A stretch of DNA of 64,000 nt. Origin: Linderina pennispora (taxonomy: Eukaryota > Kickxellomycota > Kickxellomycetes > Kickxellales > Kickxellaceae). The DNA is taken from contig NW_024468289.1 of the NCBI RefSeq assembly GCF_002104995.1, forward strand, positions 1-64,000, in the 5' to 3' direction. A program made the position numbers and the translations under genes. Under the pieces are notes generated by a model. It was given only the letters and a program-made list of their open reading frames with translations, was not told the origin of the DNA and made no database searches. Below are positions 20,707-30,154 of this stretch, one piece after another (position 1 is the stretch's first letter; every line of letters begins with the position of its first letter).

Positions 20707-22302
20707 ATGACGCCGGAGGGCACTTCTAAACATATCATGGGTGCATTTGTTATTAATTCTGAAAAGAGTGTAGAGATAAAGCTTGTGAAAATAGAATATG
20801 ACGCTGTTGAGGATCTATATAAAGTTGATAATTATTCACGGATAGAAAGTATGTCTATATTAAAAGCGATGAGGAAGAGGTATTATGCTGTCTCATATAC
20901 TTGGGGTGATGTTACTCCATGGACTATGGAATATATTAATTGTAATAATGGAGAAGTCGTACCTCTAGACTCGGAGATAGTATCATTCAATTATGAATCT
21001 TACTGTAAAATACATCACATTATATTAAAGTTGGGTCGCGATATGAGCATTGAAGACAGGCCGAAGTATTTCTGGATCGATGCTATATGCATAAACCAGG
21101 ACGATAAAAGAGAAAAAAAGACAATGATATCCACGATGGATAAAATATTTAAAGGTGCTGATAAAATATTGGCTATCCCTGATCTTGGCACAGATGATTA
21201 TGAAAATATGGTTGACGACGAACTTTATAAAAACTTGGAATGTGATCCTTCTAATGATGAATACTATTCTATATTGATTTTATCAAATTTGTATTTTAAA
21301 CATTTTACTAAATGGCACGAAAGATCTTGGGTGAAGGGAGAGATCATGGCCAGTTGTAACCCAAATAACGGACTAATTATTGTGATGAAATATTCTCTTT
21401 GCTCAATTCTGCACATCGAAGATTTCACTGAGTTCGAACAACACATTGAAGATTCCACCGAGGAGGATCAGATTTTTGATGATTATCTCAATGGTGAAAA
21501 AAGTATCGAACATCTCATCGAGTTCAAACAGAAATCTAGTCGTCGCATGAATTTCAAACAGGCGTTAGCAAAAAGAATGGATTATGTGGCACTAAAGAGA
21601 CTTGCAATCAACAGCCTAGATATGAAAGATGATTTGTCAGTCCGAAATTTCATTAATGAAATAGTGATAATGATAATAAACTCAAAGGCTAGAGAATATT
21701 GTGACAAAGTGAGGGCGATAACTATGTACATAAAACACCCCAAGATATTAGGGAATTTGGATAGGTTTTCTTGGTGCAAATCAAACCAAGATATTATAGA
21801 AGAATTGCTGCTGACAGAAATAAATGGACATAATCTAATGATTACGATATACCTAAAAACATTAATACTATTAAACATTTGGAAAAGATGTAATAACTAT
21901 AATATTCAAGAACTTATCCCAACAAGGATAGTTAACATATTAGGAGAAGAAGACGGGTTGATAGCAAATAATATAGAAATTTATCGAGAGAATAAATCAG
22001 TAATAATATCTTTCAAGTGTAATATATTGAGTGTTGGTGAAAAAGAAAGAATTGTTAAAAAATATATTACAGATATTATCAATATGTGTATTCGCGAAGA
22101 TGATTTGATGATTCCATTCTCATACTATTCATATTGTTTACCTCGTTCAAATGTTAAACATATGACTATTGTTGTTTTACATATTAGAAGGAAAGAGATC
22201 GATAGCTCTAAATATATATTATTGAATGTTTTTCATGAAAATGTAAAAGATATAAAAATAAGCTATGAAAAAACAGACATGGTTATGTTATGTCAACAAT
22301 GA
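20707..22302 (+). CDS. HET-domain protein
   Basis: This 531-residue protein has an N-terminal heterokaryon-incompatibility (HET) domain: YYAVSYTWGD at 59-68, FWIDAICINQDD at 122-133 followed by the helix with MDKIFKGADKILAIPD, and later WHERSWVKGEIMAS, equivalent to the usual R-x-W-x-x-QE block. HET domains are almost confined to filamentous ascomycetes and some basidiomycetes, where they trigger cell death after non-self recognition. Residues from about 230 on have no recognised domain and probably act as sensor or regulator. In a virus-like region it may trigger, block or mimic host incompatibility reactions (inference). TTTTAAAA lies about 30 bases past the stop. Confidence 0.88.
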   Translation: MTPEGTSKHIMGAFVINSEKSVEIKLVKIEYDAVEDLYKVDNYSRIESMSILKAMRKRYYAVSYTWGDVTPWTMEYINCNNGEVVPLDSEIVSFNYESYCKIHHIILKLGRDMSIEDRPKYFWIDAICINQDDKREKKTMISTMDKIFKGADKILAIPDLGTDDYENMVDDELYKNLECDPSNDEYYSILILSNLYFKHFTKWHERSWVKGEIMASCNPNNGLIIVMKYSLCSILHIEDFTEFEQHIEDSTEEDQIFDDYLNGEKSIEHLIEFKQKSSRRMNFKQALAKRMDYVALKRLAINSLDMKDDLSVRNFINEIVIMIINSKAREYCDKVRAITMYIKHPKILGNLDRFSWCKSNQDIIEELLLTEINGHNLMITIYLKTLILLNIWKRCNNYNIQELIPTRIVNILGEEDGLIANNIEIYRENKSVIISFKCNILSVGEKERIVKKYITDIINMCIREDDLMIPFSYYSYCLPRSNVKHMTIVVLHIRRKEIDSSKYILLNVFHENVKDIKISYEKTDMVMLCQQ

Positions 22303-22334
22303 TAGACACTAGCGACGTATTATTCAAAATATTA

Positions 22335-22342
22335 TTTTAAAA
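22335..22342. terminator. TTTTAAAA after the HET gene
   Basis: Candidate 3'-end signal, 33 bp past the stop, inside the larger palindrome TTATTTTAAAATAA. Confidence 0.5.
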
Positions 22343-23058
22343 TAAGTTAAAATTAGCGCTATAATGATATTTTATTTTTGCTTAAGAGTAGGTGAACAAC
22401 GACATTTTAAGAAGATGATCTTTACAACATATGGCCATGTTTTTATATCGACAAAAACTAATACAAAATTATTTCTATAGCTCGACAAAATTAAATAATA
22501 AGCAAGAATACGTACATATCGAAAAGGTAATTGTTTATGATCCCTAGTATGTTTAAGTCTGCGTTTTTGAATTTTATATACTTCAGATTTAGACTGTGAC
22601 CAAATCGAATTAATGCTATACGGGAAGACGATTGAGCTTTTTATATAAAAGGACTAACAAATTTACTTTGAAATTATATTTTAACAAGTTATATTCGAAA
22701 ATAATTAATGTATTTCCACTTTATATAATTACATGTTGGCGGCATTCCTTAGTTTAAAGAGTTTTACACTTAATAAATTGTATGTTAACCAGGTTTTGCT
22801 AGTTTGAATGCACAAGTCAACAGAGTGTGTATTTTTAAAGAACATATCACAATATAATTTTGGCTATGTAATGTAGTCTAATATAAAATAAGATTTCTCG
22901 TCTTAATGAAGTGAAGTATGTAATTCTTTGATGTTTGAGATGTATTGTATTAATTAAAATAGCGTCAGATACAATCAATCAGCAGCATATAAAATTAAAA
23001 TGCTTTATGTATCACAATGTCGTTACTATATATAAAAGAAAGATGTGTTTGATTAGTC

Positions 23059-23066
23059 TTTTAAAA
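23059..23066. terminator. TTTTAAAA after the PD-(D/E)XK gene
   Basis: Candidate 3'-end signal, 19 bp past the stop. Confidence 0.5.
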
Positions 23067-23085
23067 TAATATTAAACATGTTGAG

Positions 23086-23547
23086 TTACTCTATAAGGTT
23101 GATGAAATTTATAACATCACGCACACCTTCGTCCGAACTTAGATCGATTTCTTCACCAACCTGATCTGCTAGCATGTTACCTGTGTCTCGGTATAATAGT
23201 GCTATGTTTGCACTCATTGCTATACCATGTTCGCAGCCAGTGTCTCTCATATAGCCTGTCAACTGTGCTAGGGCCATTCTTGTATCTCTGTTATCAACTT
23301 TACATTCGATAATGAGCACTACTCTTCTCTCTCTTCCGCGTCTTTGTATTACTTCGATAATGGCAACATCAGCTGCTCTTCTGGCACTAACTACTCCGAT
23401 AGCTCTAACTGGAAACTCCCTAATTACAAGGAAATTTCTATCTACTGTCTTATTACTATTTCTCACTATCTCTTCAGCTAGGGCTGATACAAAGGGCTCA
23501 AATCCAGTGTCCAGAGCATCAGCTTGGTACAATCTTATCCCATCCAT
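23086..23547 (-). CDS. PD-(D/E)XK nuclease-like protein
   Basis: The 153-residue product has the compact core of the PD-(D/E)XK fold: RRAADVAII with Asp60, VVLIIECK with Glu81 and Lys83, and the following helix QLTGYM with Gln95 and Tyr99, as in many restriction-like and repair nucleases. A glutamate in the N-terminal helix (ALAEEI) could complete the site. All catalytic residues are present. Codon use is richer in G and C than the neighbours, which suggests later arrival. It could cut DNA in recombination, host-DNA degradation or exclusion of other elements; the target is unknown. It shares orientation with the polymerase gene behind it. Confidence 0.72.
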   Translation of the reverse strand: MDGIRLYQADALDTGFEPFVSALAEEIVRNSNKTVDRNFLVIREFPVRAIGVVSARRAADVAIIEVIQRRGRERRVVLIIECKVDNRDTRMALAQLTGYMRDTGCEHGIAMSANIALLYRDTGNMLADQVGEEIDLSSDEGVRDVINFINLIE

Positions 23548-23764
23548 ATTATTTAAAAAGTTTTTAATTAATAATGTACTAATATTATTTTAATGCGTGA
23601 ATTAATCAATTTATGAACTTTATCCCAATCGGTAATCATTAAGACTACAAGTAGTAATCACTAGATCAACATATATTTCAATAGCAACATATTTTCAGCT
23701 ACGATATTGTTAATAGAAAAATAACGATATTACACAAATCAATACATTAACAAAATTGTAATAA

Positions 23765-23772
23765 TTTTAAAA
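23765..23772. terminator. TTTTAAAA after the RPB2 gene
   Basis: Candidate 3'-end signal, 26 bp past the stop. Confidence 0.5.
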
Positions 23773-23798
23773 TATATGATCAACAGGATGATTTATTA

Positions 23799-26384
23799 TT
23801 ATGATGAAGGGTTAATATTATATGGTATATTCTTCAACGCATTGGTTAGATTTATAACGCTTTTATCGATAGTAACCTTTGTGCATTGAATGTTACACAG
23901 AGAACATATTTCAAGATGACTATAGCACTCACATTTGGGACACAGATAACATTCCATTTCGTCACTCTGTCGCGACATTAACTGCTTCATAGTATTCTTA
24001 GCATTGTATGATAGGAGAACATCGCGTTCCATGATTCCAAGTCTTAAGCCACCTTTGATCTTCCTTCCTTTTTGTGGTTGGTTTGTGAAGGGATTTATGT
24101 TATTTTCGGTACTTCCGCCTCTTACCCGATACTTTTCGTCGATTCTCTGAGATAAAACAAAATATCTATTGTAAGTATACCAAAATCCACTCTTTGGAAT
24201 GAGGTCATTGAGGCATGGAACTGAAGACAAGTTTTTTGTCTCTTTGATCATGTTAGTGAAGGTCATGACTGCGTCGTTAAATGGTGGAAAGAACCATGAC
24301 TTTGACACCTTCTCTTCATGCATATAGTTACTTATCACTCCTTCCCATATTTGACCCATAGTCATTCTGCTTGGAATACAACAAGGATTTATGATTAGAT
24401 CTGCTTTCTCGGTTAGGGGGACAGCGTGAGTTATCACACCCTTTTGTGCCGCTGTTGAAACTAATTTATCCCCGATGGATAGTTTATATTTATAACTAGT
24501 TATTATTATAATCCGTTGTTCAGTCTTGATAACATTTTGGACTATCGACGGTCTATCTAATACCGCTGTAAGAGGCTTTCTTATAACCAAGCCTTCAGAG
24601 GTGATATGGATCTTACATGCTAGTAGAGTTCCATCAACAACAACTGTTCCTTCACGAATAATTCCATCGGAGTCATAATTGTAGATATCAGATCGCCATT
24701 TAATATTGGAAGCAGCCAAAATATCATTCTTATCGATATCAAGCACAAATTTATTCTGAATAATTCCGTCTTCTTTCTGTAATAAGCGAGTATTTACCAC
24801 AATTCCATCTTCAATGTTGTATCCGTAGTAACAGGCCCACTTAACTAACATATTCATACCATAATTGTCCCTACCTAAGGCGCGGGTAGTGAGTGTTGAT
24901 ATAAAGTTAGTGTCATGTCTGTTCCATCTCTTAGTTGCTCCTGTGTCTTGGATTTCTTCAGGTGTTTTTGGCGGAGGATCGAGAGTCTGTTTCATCATAT
25001 TAGCCATGAACACTCCTCTCGGACCGGCATTATGGTGCAACAGCGGAACCAGTGAAGCAGCAAATCCTAGGAAGAAGTTGGGATTGGTTGTCTCCTGGGC
25101 AACAGGCATATTAGGACACATAAAACATCCATTGTTGAAATCGTCATCCTTCATCACCCACCGTAAAAGGCGACCTCCGTAGCTTGCAACATGAATACCT
25201 TTATTAGCTTTTACATTATCTAAGCGATAAACACTAACCAACCGATTCAACTTTCTTAAAGCTGATAAAATATTATGCGCACTTTTGTTTGTAGTTCCAA
25301 CCATAAAACCATTGTAGAAGACTTTATCTCTTCCTCCTGAAGTTAACATGCTATTCAAATTTGTTTCCAGTATCGTTTGCTCAGGTATTGTCAGTGGAGG
25401 AGCAACAACAGTCAAACAGCTCAGTTGCGCATACAACCCTGCGTGAGCATCATGAGGAGTATCAACTGGACATAGAAACTTTTTGTGCGAAGGATGAAGT
25501 TGTCTGGCTTCCATTCCAATGTGCGTGTCGTCGCTGATAACCACTTTACGACTTGAACTCCAAATATCAATCTTGTTCCTCTCACTAACATTGTTGTAGT
25601 CCCGTTTACTCATTGTTGATACACTCTTAGTGAAGCCAACGACAATGTCCATCTTCTTATCATATGGCATATCAGGAGTGAGAAAGAATAACTTTTGTTT
25701 TACTATATTTGTCTTTAGATCGTTACGATCATCAACATTTGAAATATAAGAATCGATAGTGTGATAAATAAAACGACTCATACTAACTTTTATCACCAGA
25801 TCCTCATTAAGATCGAAGTTATTAATATTTATATCTCGTATTTTTATTTTATTTTTTATCATTGCATTATCTTTTTGTATACTTTTATTCTCTTTCGAAA
25901 TGCTCATCTCGTCGTCAAGGATCCATGATATATTATCTTCAGATCCCCATACACATAACTCTTCGCGTGAGATATTAAATAAAGCAAGAGCGTCATTTAG
26001 TCCCATAGGTTTGAAAGCTGCGTTGTTACTTCTAAGTAAGAATCTTCCTATTTTGTCAGTTCGCTTCCGGATCTCAAAGTAAAATCCAAAAGGACCATAT
26101 GAATATTTGGCAGTTACCAATAATTTATGATCATCTCTTTGAAGATGTCTAACTATGTTAATCTTGTTGCCTTGATAAAGTATATATCCATCTTCACACA
26201 TAGGCAGCAGTTTCTCGACAATAACTGCGCGATCATCTTGCTGGTCGGGAGCGAATCCTTTATCAAATGTATTGTCATAGAACTCCTTTGCCATACCAGT
26301 AAAGCCAATAGATGATGTCCATTCACAAAAGCCTTTTGCAAGTTGGGTAAATTTGTCCTGTTGTTTTTCGAATTCGACTGACAT
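23799..26384 (-). CDS. DNA-directed RNA polymerase, RPB2-like subunit
   Basis: This is the second-largest subunit of a multisubunit RNA polymerase, 861 residues long, against about 1150-1250 in cellular and most viral relatives. Conserved blocks in order: CPVDTP at 305-310, VFYNGFMVG at 355-363, LHHNAGPRGVF at 449-459, GYNIEDGIVVN at 521-531 with the Glu-Asp pair near the active centre, GDKLVSTAAQKG at 638-649 with both lysines, PSRMTMGQ at 671-678, GLRLGIMERD at 779-788, and a C-terminal zinc site (cysteines 815, 818, 827, 830). The shortening falls mainly in the N-terminal lobe and protrusion, plus some loops. It should transcribe viral genes in the cytoplasm with a largest subunit not present in this window. 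Confidence 0.95.
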   Translation of the reverse strand: MSVEFEKQQDKFTQLAKGFCEWTSSIGFTGMAKEFYDNTFDKGFAPDQQDDRAVIVEKLLPMCEDGYILYQGNKINIVRHLQRDDHKLLVTAKYSYGPFGFYFEIRKRTDKIGRFLLRSNNAAFKPMGLNDALALFNISREELCVWGSEDNISWILDDEMSISKENKSIQKDNAMIKNKIKIRDININNFDLNEDLVIKVSMSRFIYHTIDSYISNVDDRNDLKTNIVKQKLFFLTPDMPYDKKMDIVVGFTKSVSTMSKRDYNNVSERNKIDIWSSSRKVVISDDTHIGMEARQLHPSHKKFLCPVDTPHDAHAGLYAQLSCLTVVAPPLTIPEQTILETNLNSMLTSGGRDKVFYNGFMVGTTNKSAHNILSALRKLNRLVSVYRLDNVKANKGIHVASYGGRLLRWVMKDDDFNNGCFMCPNMPVAQETTNPNFFLGFAASLVPLLHHNAGPRGVFMANMMKQTLDPPPKTPEEIQDTGATKRWNRHDTNFISTLTTRALGRDNYGMNMLVKWACYYGYNIEDGIVVNTRLLQKEDGIIQNKFVLDIDKNDILAASNIKWRSDIYNYDSDGIIREGTVVVDGTLLACKIHITSEGLVIRKPLTAVLDRPSIVQNVIKTEQRIIIITSYKYKLSIGDKLVSTAAQKGVITHAVPLTEKADLIINPCCIPSRMTMGQIWEGVISNYMHEEKVSKSWFFPPFNDAVMTFTNMIKETKNLSSVPCLNDLIPKSGFWYTYNRYFVLSQRIDEKYRVRGGSTENNINPFTNQPQKGRKIKGGLRLGIMERDVLLSYNAKNTMKQLMSRQSDEMECYLCPKCECYSHLEICSLCNIQCTKVTIDKSVINLTNALKNIPYNINPSS

Positions 26385-26673
26385 TGTTTAACTTTACTAG
26401 GCCAAAAAGATTATTGTTGTCCAAAATTTATATAATTGGTTTGATGTCAATTTTTAATCTTATGTTTTAAAACGTTGAACATGTGTTGGGAGTTTATAAT
26501 TTGTATTTACAAAGATACTTTATCGAACATAGACTAACAAAGTAATAATGGTATTTATATCAGATAGTAAATATGCATAACTTGAATGAAATATAAATAA
26601 TAAAGATACCCAGTGCAATTAGTAGACCCTATTGCAGTTGATCTAATGACGGCTATGGTTACTATTAAGTTAG

Positions 26674-26681
26674 TTTTAAAA
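26674..26681. terminator. TTTTAAAA after the 26682 gene
   Basis: Directly abuts the stop codon. Confidence 0.5.
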
Positions 26682-26999
26682 TTATGAGACCTTGATATTT
26701 TTAATTATTTCCATCAACGCGTCAATTCGTGTGCTCTGTTTTTCAAGCTGTTGCTTCTGCTCTTCGATAATAATCAAAAGTTCCTTTTTCTTGGGCTTAG
26801 GTTCTTTCTTCTTCAATCCTTTTCTTTCTCTTTCCTTGTCTTCTAGTTCTTTCTCAGCTTTCTTCTTCAGAATGTACTCTTTTTTGTTTTCATCATTCAA
26901 ATGCTGGCGGCAAGTTGAATATCCATAATTATTGAGAGCATACGCCTTACAAGGTTCGTTACTATTGTTCTTGTTACTGCTACACTTAGGCTTGGACAT
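26682..26999 (-). CDS. Small zinc-motif protein with lysine-rich coil
   Basis: The ATG at 26999 gives 105 residues starting next to the Cys motif: Cys4, then EPC, then Cys-x2-His. A long lysine/glutamate helix and a hydrophobic heptad tail, LMEIIKNIKVS, follow. It is a paralogue of the protein at 1054. It lies between the polymerase and capping genes, but that says little about its role. The stop codon touches a TTTTAAAA octamer. Confidence 0.65.
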   Translation of the reverse strand: MSKPKCSSNKNNSNEPCKAYALNNYGYSTCRQHLNDENKKEYILKKKAEKELEDKERERKGLKKKEPKPKKKELLIIIEEQKQQLEKQSTRIDALMEIIKNIKVS

Positions 27000-27700
27000 T
27001 TTATTTTTAGAGAAAGAACAATATAAATTTTTTACGTTATACATTATAATCAATTATCGGTAAGAGCCTCAATGACAGAAACGCTCAGTATTATGAAGAA
27101 TAATTAAATAAATTATAAACACGTTGCATTCAATTCATTAACTACATAAACATGTATCGAAATAGTTATAACATTAATTTGAAAGTGTATATAAAACAAT
27201 AAGAAAATGGTCTTTTATGCTCTTATCTGTCTGAAATGTTTCGATTGACCGGACAATATCTAGCGACTAATATCTATAATACTTGTGTTATTTTATGTAT
27301 TTATATTTTATCTTGGGTTGTTTATGTTAATAATTATTAAATATTGTGAAATAAGTTTTATCTGAGCAAATATTATATTTTCAATATGGTTTTATCAAGT
27401 ATTTTTCAAGTTTATTGTCCAACATAGTAATTTCGGTATACATATTGATCTGATATCACCCTTTTATTATACACATTAACTTTCAATCTATAATCGCAAA
27501 TACGTGTTGTTATTTACAAGAATATTATTTCTCTTATGAACGTGAGTAGATTATGAAAAGGACTGTCAAATATCAATAAAGAAAATTCACATCGTATCAT
27601 ATAAAGAGTAAAATATTTCCAGAAATAAAAATCGAACATAATCCATGTAACTAATTAACTTTAAACACAAAAAATGAATAAATGAGGAACATGGGTCAAA
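27000..27700. other. Intergenic region before the capping gene
   Basis: No gene is seen in about 700 bases. The segment should contain the start sites of two divergent genes. The immediate 5' flank of the capping gene (CACAAAAAATGAATAAATGA) holds two out-of-frame ATGs, so the first ATG on the message may not be the one used. Confidence 0.4.
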
Positions 27701-29503
27701 ATGGATAAACTTAGACAAAATCATAATATTGCCAAAAGAAGGATAATATCCACTCAGAAAGGGAACGTTCTTGATGTTGGTTCAGGGCAGGGTGGGGATG
27801 TCACTAAGTACATGCGCAACAATAATATCAAGACTACCCTTTTAGAGCCAACTTCTAACGACTTCGGTGGTTTAGGCAATATGCTTATGGATCGCTTAAA
27901 AGGGATAAGCACCGAACAAAGATCTAAATTCACCGTTGTGAGCTCAAAGATTGAAGATTTTGAAACAGATTCTCTTTTTGACAATATAAATATGTTTTTT
28001 AGTTTAACTCACATTAATATCGAAATTCTTGTTGAAAAGTTAAACAAAATTCTTTGTAGTAACGGGAGTATCTACGGCATAGCGATGTTTGAAGAAGATG
28101 TTATGTATACCAATACACCTGGATTTAGTATCCGGTCTGAAGGTCTTAGGAGAGTTGTGAATGTTCACAATAGTCATGTCATCAATGTTTATGAAAATAA
28201 AATTTCGTTTAAGGCATTTGTTGCCCTGATGTCGAAATACTTTGTTTGTGTTCGAGTAGCTAAAGTAGGTGAACATGTAACGATGTCCAATTATGAAATT
28301 ATGTTTAACGATATGAATACGATATTTATGTTTAAAAGAAAGAACACAGAACTAGGTATTAGTTGTTATATTGACGCATTTACGTCTCCACCGAGAGGTT
28401 TTGTCGTTGAACGAGAGTTGAGATGCGTTTTAGGACGCGACGGTTTGAGAAACTTAGTTTTTGATGAATGCTTCAACAATGACTATGATATATTTAGTGT
28501 CTTTAATCATAACTGCAGTGTAAGAAAATATGATGACGGTAGTATGTTGATTAAATCATTACTTTTTAAGAAGAAAGAAATAGTTAATCATGTCGAGTAT
28601 AATATATGTGTATCGTTTGAAAAGGACACCAAGTCTATGCCACCCAATGTATCACATGAAGCAAGGCGACGGATGAAACGACACATCAAGAAATTAACAC
28701 ATGGATGTACTTTGTTTTTATCAGAAATAGAAGATTCGGAAGATGAAAAAAAGATAGAGATGGAGATTGAATTTGATAATGATTTATCTATGGCTGAAAG
28801 ATACATGATTAGCCTACTCAGCGAAAAAAGAAATCCATTTCTGCTACCTAGACTCCCTCCTCCAAATCTTGTTACAGGCGGAGAATCTACTATCAAAGGG
28901 TTTGTTGCAACTCCGAAACTTGATGGTGAAAGATTATATCTGTTCGGCAATAGAAGACTCGGTATCTGGTCATGGAATAGAAATCAGCGGTTAGAGCTAG
29001 TGAGTGAACATTGCAATATTGATATTATCCTTGATTCAGAGTTGATGTCTGATGGTAAATATGTAGTGCTTGATGTTGTCGATAAAAAACTTAATCTTTC
29101 GGAAAGAATGTCGAGAGTCAATCAAATAGTATATATGTGGAATAGACTATATGACGTAGGGTTGGTATCTAAGACTGACAAAGAAACTATTGCTTTATAT
29201 CCAGAAGATGGAACAATTTATACTAGTAAGGGTATATACAATTCTCCTATATACAAAGTAAAAAGAATCAACACTATAGATATAGCTGTGTTGTCTGACG
29301 GAAGCATCGCTGATCAAGATGTTATCCCCCATGTAGAAAAACTGTTGAAACAGAAACTGGAACCTGGAATTTATGAGGTAACCTTTTCTGGTGAAGTAAT
29401 TAAAAAGAGACATGACAAAGCTCACGCAAATTATAGAGACGTCATAGTCAACACAATGACTTGGGTTAATGCGATGAAGGATCGCGGATATAAATTGGCT
29501 TAA
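27701..29503 (+). CDS. mRNA capping enzyme, MTase-TPase-GTase order
   Basis: One 600-residue chain seems to hold all three cap-forming activities. Residues 1-215 form an N7-methyltransferase (VLDVGSGQGGD at 23-33 binds S-adenosylmethionine, then FFSLTH near 99). Residues about 225-375 fit a tunnel-type RNA triphosphatase: VERELRCVLGR with alternating Glu237, Glu239, Arg241, and the acidic strand KIEMEIEF at 351-358. Residues about 385-600 are the guanylyltransferase: KLDGER with nucleophile Lys406, DSELM at 445, DGTIYTS near 503, YKVKRINTID at 518-527. In ASFV, poxvirus, mimivirus and yeast linear-plasmid enzymes the methyltransferase is C-terminal, so this order is permuted. Length is close to that of the yeast plasmid enzymes. 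Confidence 0.9.
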   Translation: MDKLRQNHNIAKRRIISTQKGNVLDVGSGQGGDVTKYMRNNNIKTTLLEPTSNDFGGLGNMLMDRLKGISTEQRSKFTVVSSKIEDFETDSLFDNINMFFSLTHINIEILVEKLNKILCSNGSIYGIAMFEEDVMYTNTPGFSIRSEGLRRVVNVHNSHVINVYENKISFKAFVALMSKYFVCVRVAKVGEHVTMSNYEIMFNDMNTIFMFKRKNTELGISCYIDAFTSPPRGFVVERELRCVLGRDGLRNLVFDECFNNDYDIFSVFNHNCSVRKYDDGSMLIKSLLFKKKEIVNHVEYNICVSFEKDTKSMPPNVSHEARRRMKRHIKKLTHGCTLFLSEIEDSEDEKKIEMEIEFDNDLSMAERYMISLLSEKRNPFLLPRLPPPNLVTGGESTIKGFVATPKLDGERLYLFGNRRLGIWSWNRNQRLELVSEHCNIDIILDSELMSDGKYVVLDVVDKKLNLSERMSRVNQIVYMWNRLYDVGLVSKTDKETIALYPEDGTIYTSKGIYNSPIYKVKRINTIDIAVLSDGSIADQDVIPHVEKLLKQKLEPGIYEVTFSGEVIKKRHDKAHANYRDVIVNTMTWVNAMKDRGYKLA

Positions 29504-29521
29504 TTTTTTCTTATTATGTCC

Positions 29522-29529
29522 TTTTAAAA
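29522..29529. terminator. TTTTAAAA after the capping gene
   Basis: Begins 19 bp past the stop; a TTTTTT run lies between the two. Confidence 0.5.
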
Positions 29530-29701
29530 TATGTGATATATTAGAAAAATATCTATGTGTATAGAATCATTTCTAAAGTGAAATTTTCAATTACAATGTA
29601 TAGTTAAAGCTTTAATATAGTTCATGTTATCATTCAGACAGATACCCATTTGATTTCTGAAAATGAATATTGTATAGAAATATATGTAAACCTTCTGTAT
29701 A

Positions 29702-30154
29702 ATGGTTGGAATTAAAAAATTCATAAAAATTCTCCCTAGCGAGAGAGTTGTTGTAACCGTTAGTGATATATCTGATAAAAAGATTATCAAAACATCTGAT
29801 GGTACTGTAATCATGTGTGTGTTCATGATAAATAGAGTATCTCGACAGCAATCATCACAAGGTGAGTATAAAATTCCCCACGCTATGATGGAAATTCGAA
29901 TCGAGGATCGAGGAGGTATCGCGTGCGTGAGAATGAAACAGACCCCTCACACATCAGATATAGAAATCACTAAGCATGCGGTAATTGGATGTATAAAGTT
30001 AAAGATGAGTGGAGATGCTGGTAGATGTAGAAATCTATTGAATAACACTGAAAATAGCTTGGTAACTAAGGCTGATGTCACTCTTATAAATGACATCTTA
30101 AATAGTCTAAATGTTGAAAGTATTATAGAAAAACATGTGCCAGGAACATTATAG
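29702..30154 (+). CDS. Unknown protein, family 29702/60270
   Basis: This 150-residue protein starts MVGIKKFIKILPSE. It is mainly beta-type in pattern and carries the strongly conserved block RQQSSQGEYKIP, which recurs almost unchanged in its paralogue at 60270, along with HTSDIEIT and NSLVTKADVTLIN. There is no membrane segment or known motif. The last 20 bases overlap the start of the next gene in another frame, so translation of the pair may be coupled or the two may come from separate messages. Confidence 0.75.
   Translation: MVGIKKFIKILPSERVVVTVSDISDKKIIKTSDGTVIMCVFMINRVSRQQSSQGEYKIPHAMMEIRIEDRGGIACVRMKQTPHTSDIEITKHAVIGCIKLKMSGDAGRCRNLLNNTENSLVTKADVTLINDILNSLNVESIIEKHVPGTL

Larger units (their letters stand above)
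22303..23085. other. AT-rich gap, no gene
   Basis: No gene is seen. Segments near 22640 and 22770-22890 resemble 18640 and 19010-19100 in order. The region may be a worn duplicate of the 18.5-19.3 kb spacer. Confidence 0.4.

Noticed and set aside
24865-25182. 105-residue plus-strand frame inside the polymerase gene
   Set aside because: It is the antisense shadow of a highly conserved RPB2 part. The sequence has no features of its own.
23799-29503. Assignment to poxviruses
   Set aside because: AT richness and the RPB2 plus capping combination fit, but the capping domain order, short RPB2 and fungal cargo do not. No other pox-specific gene was recognised.
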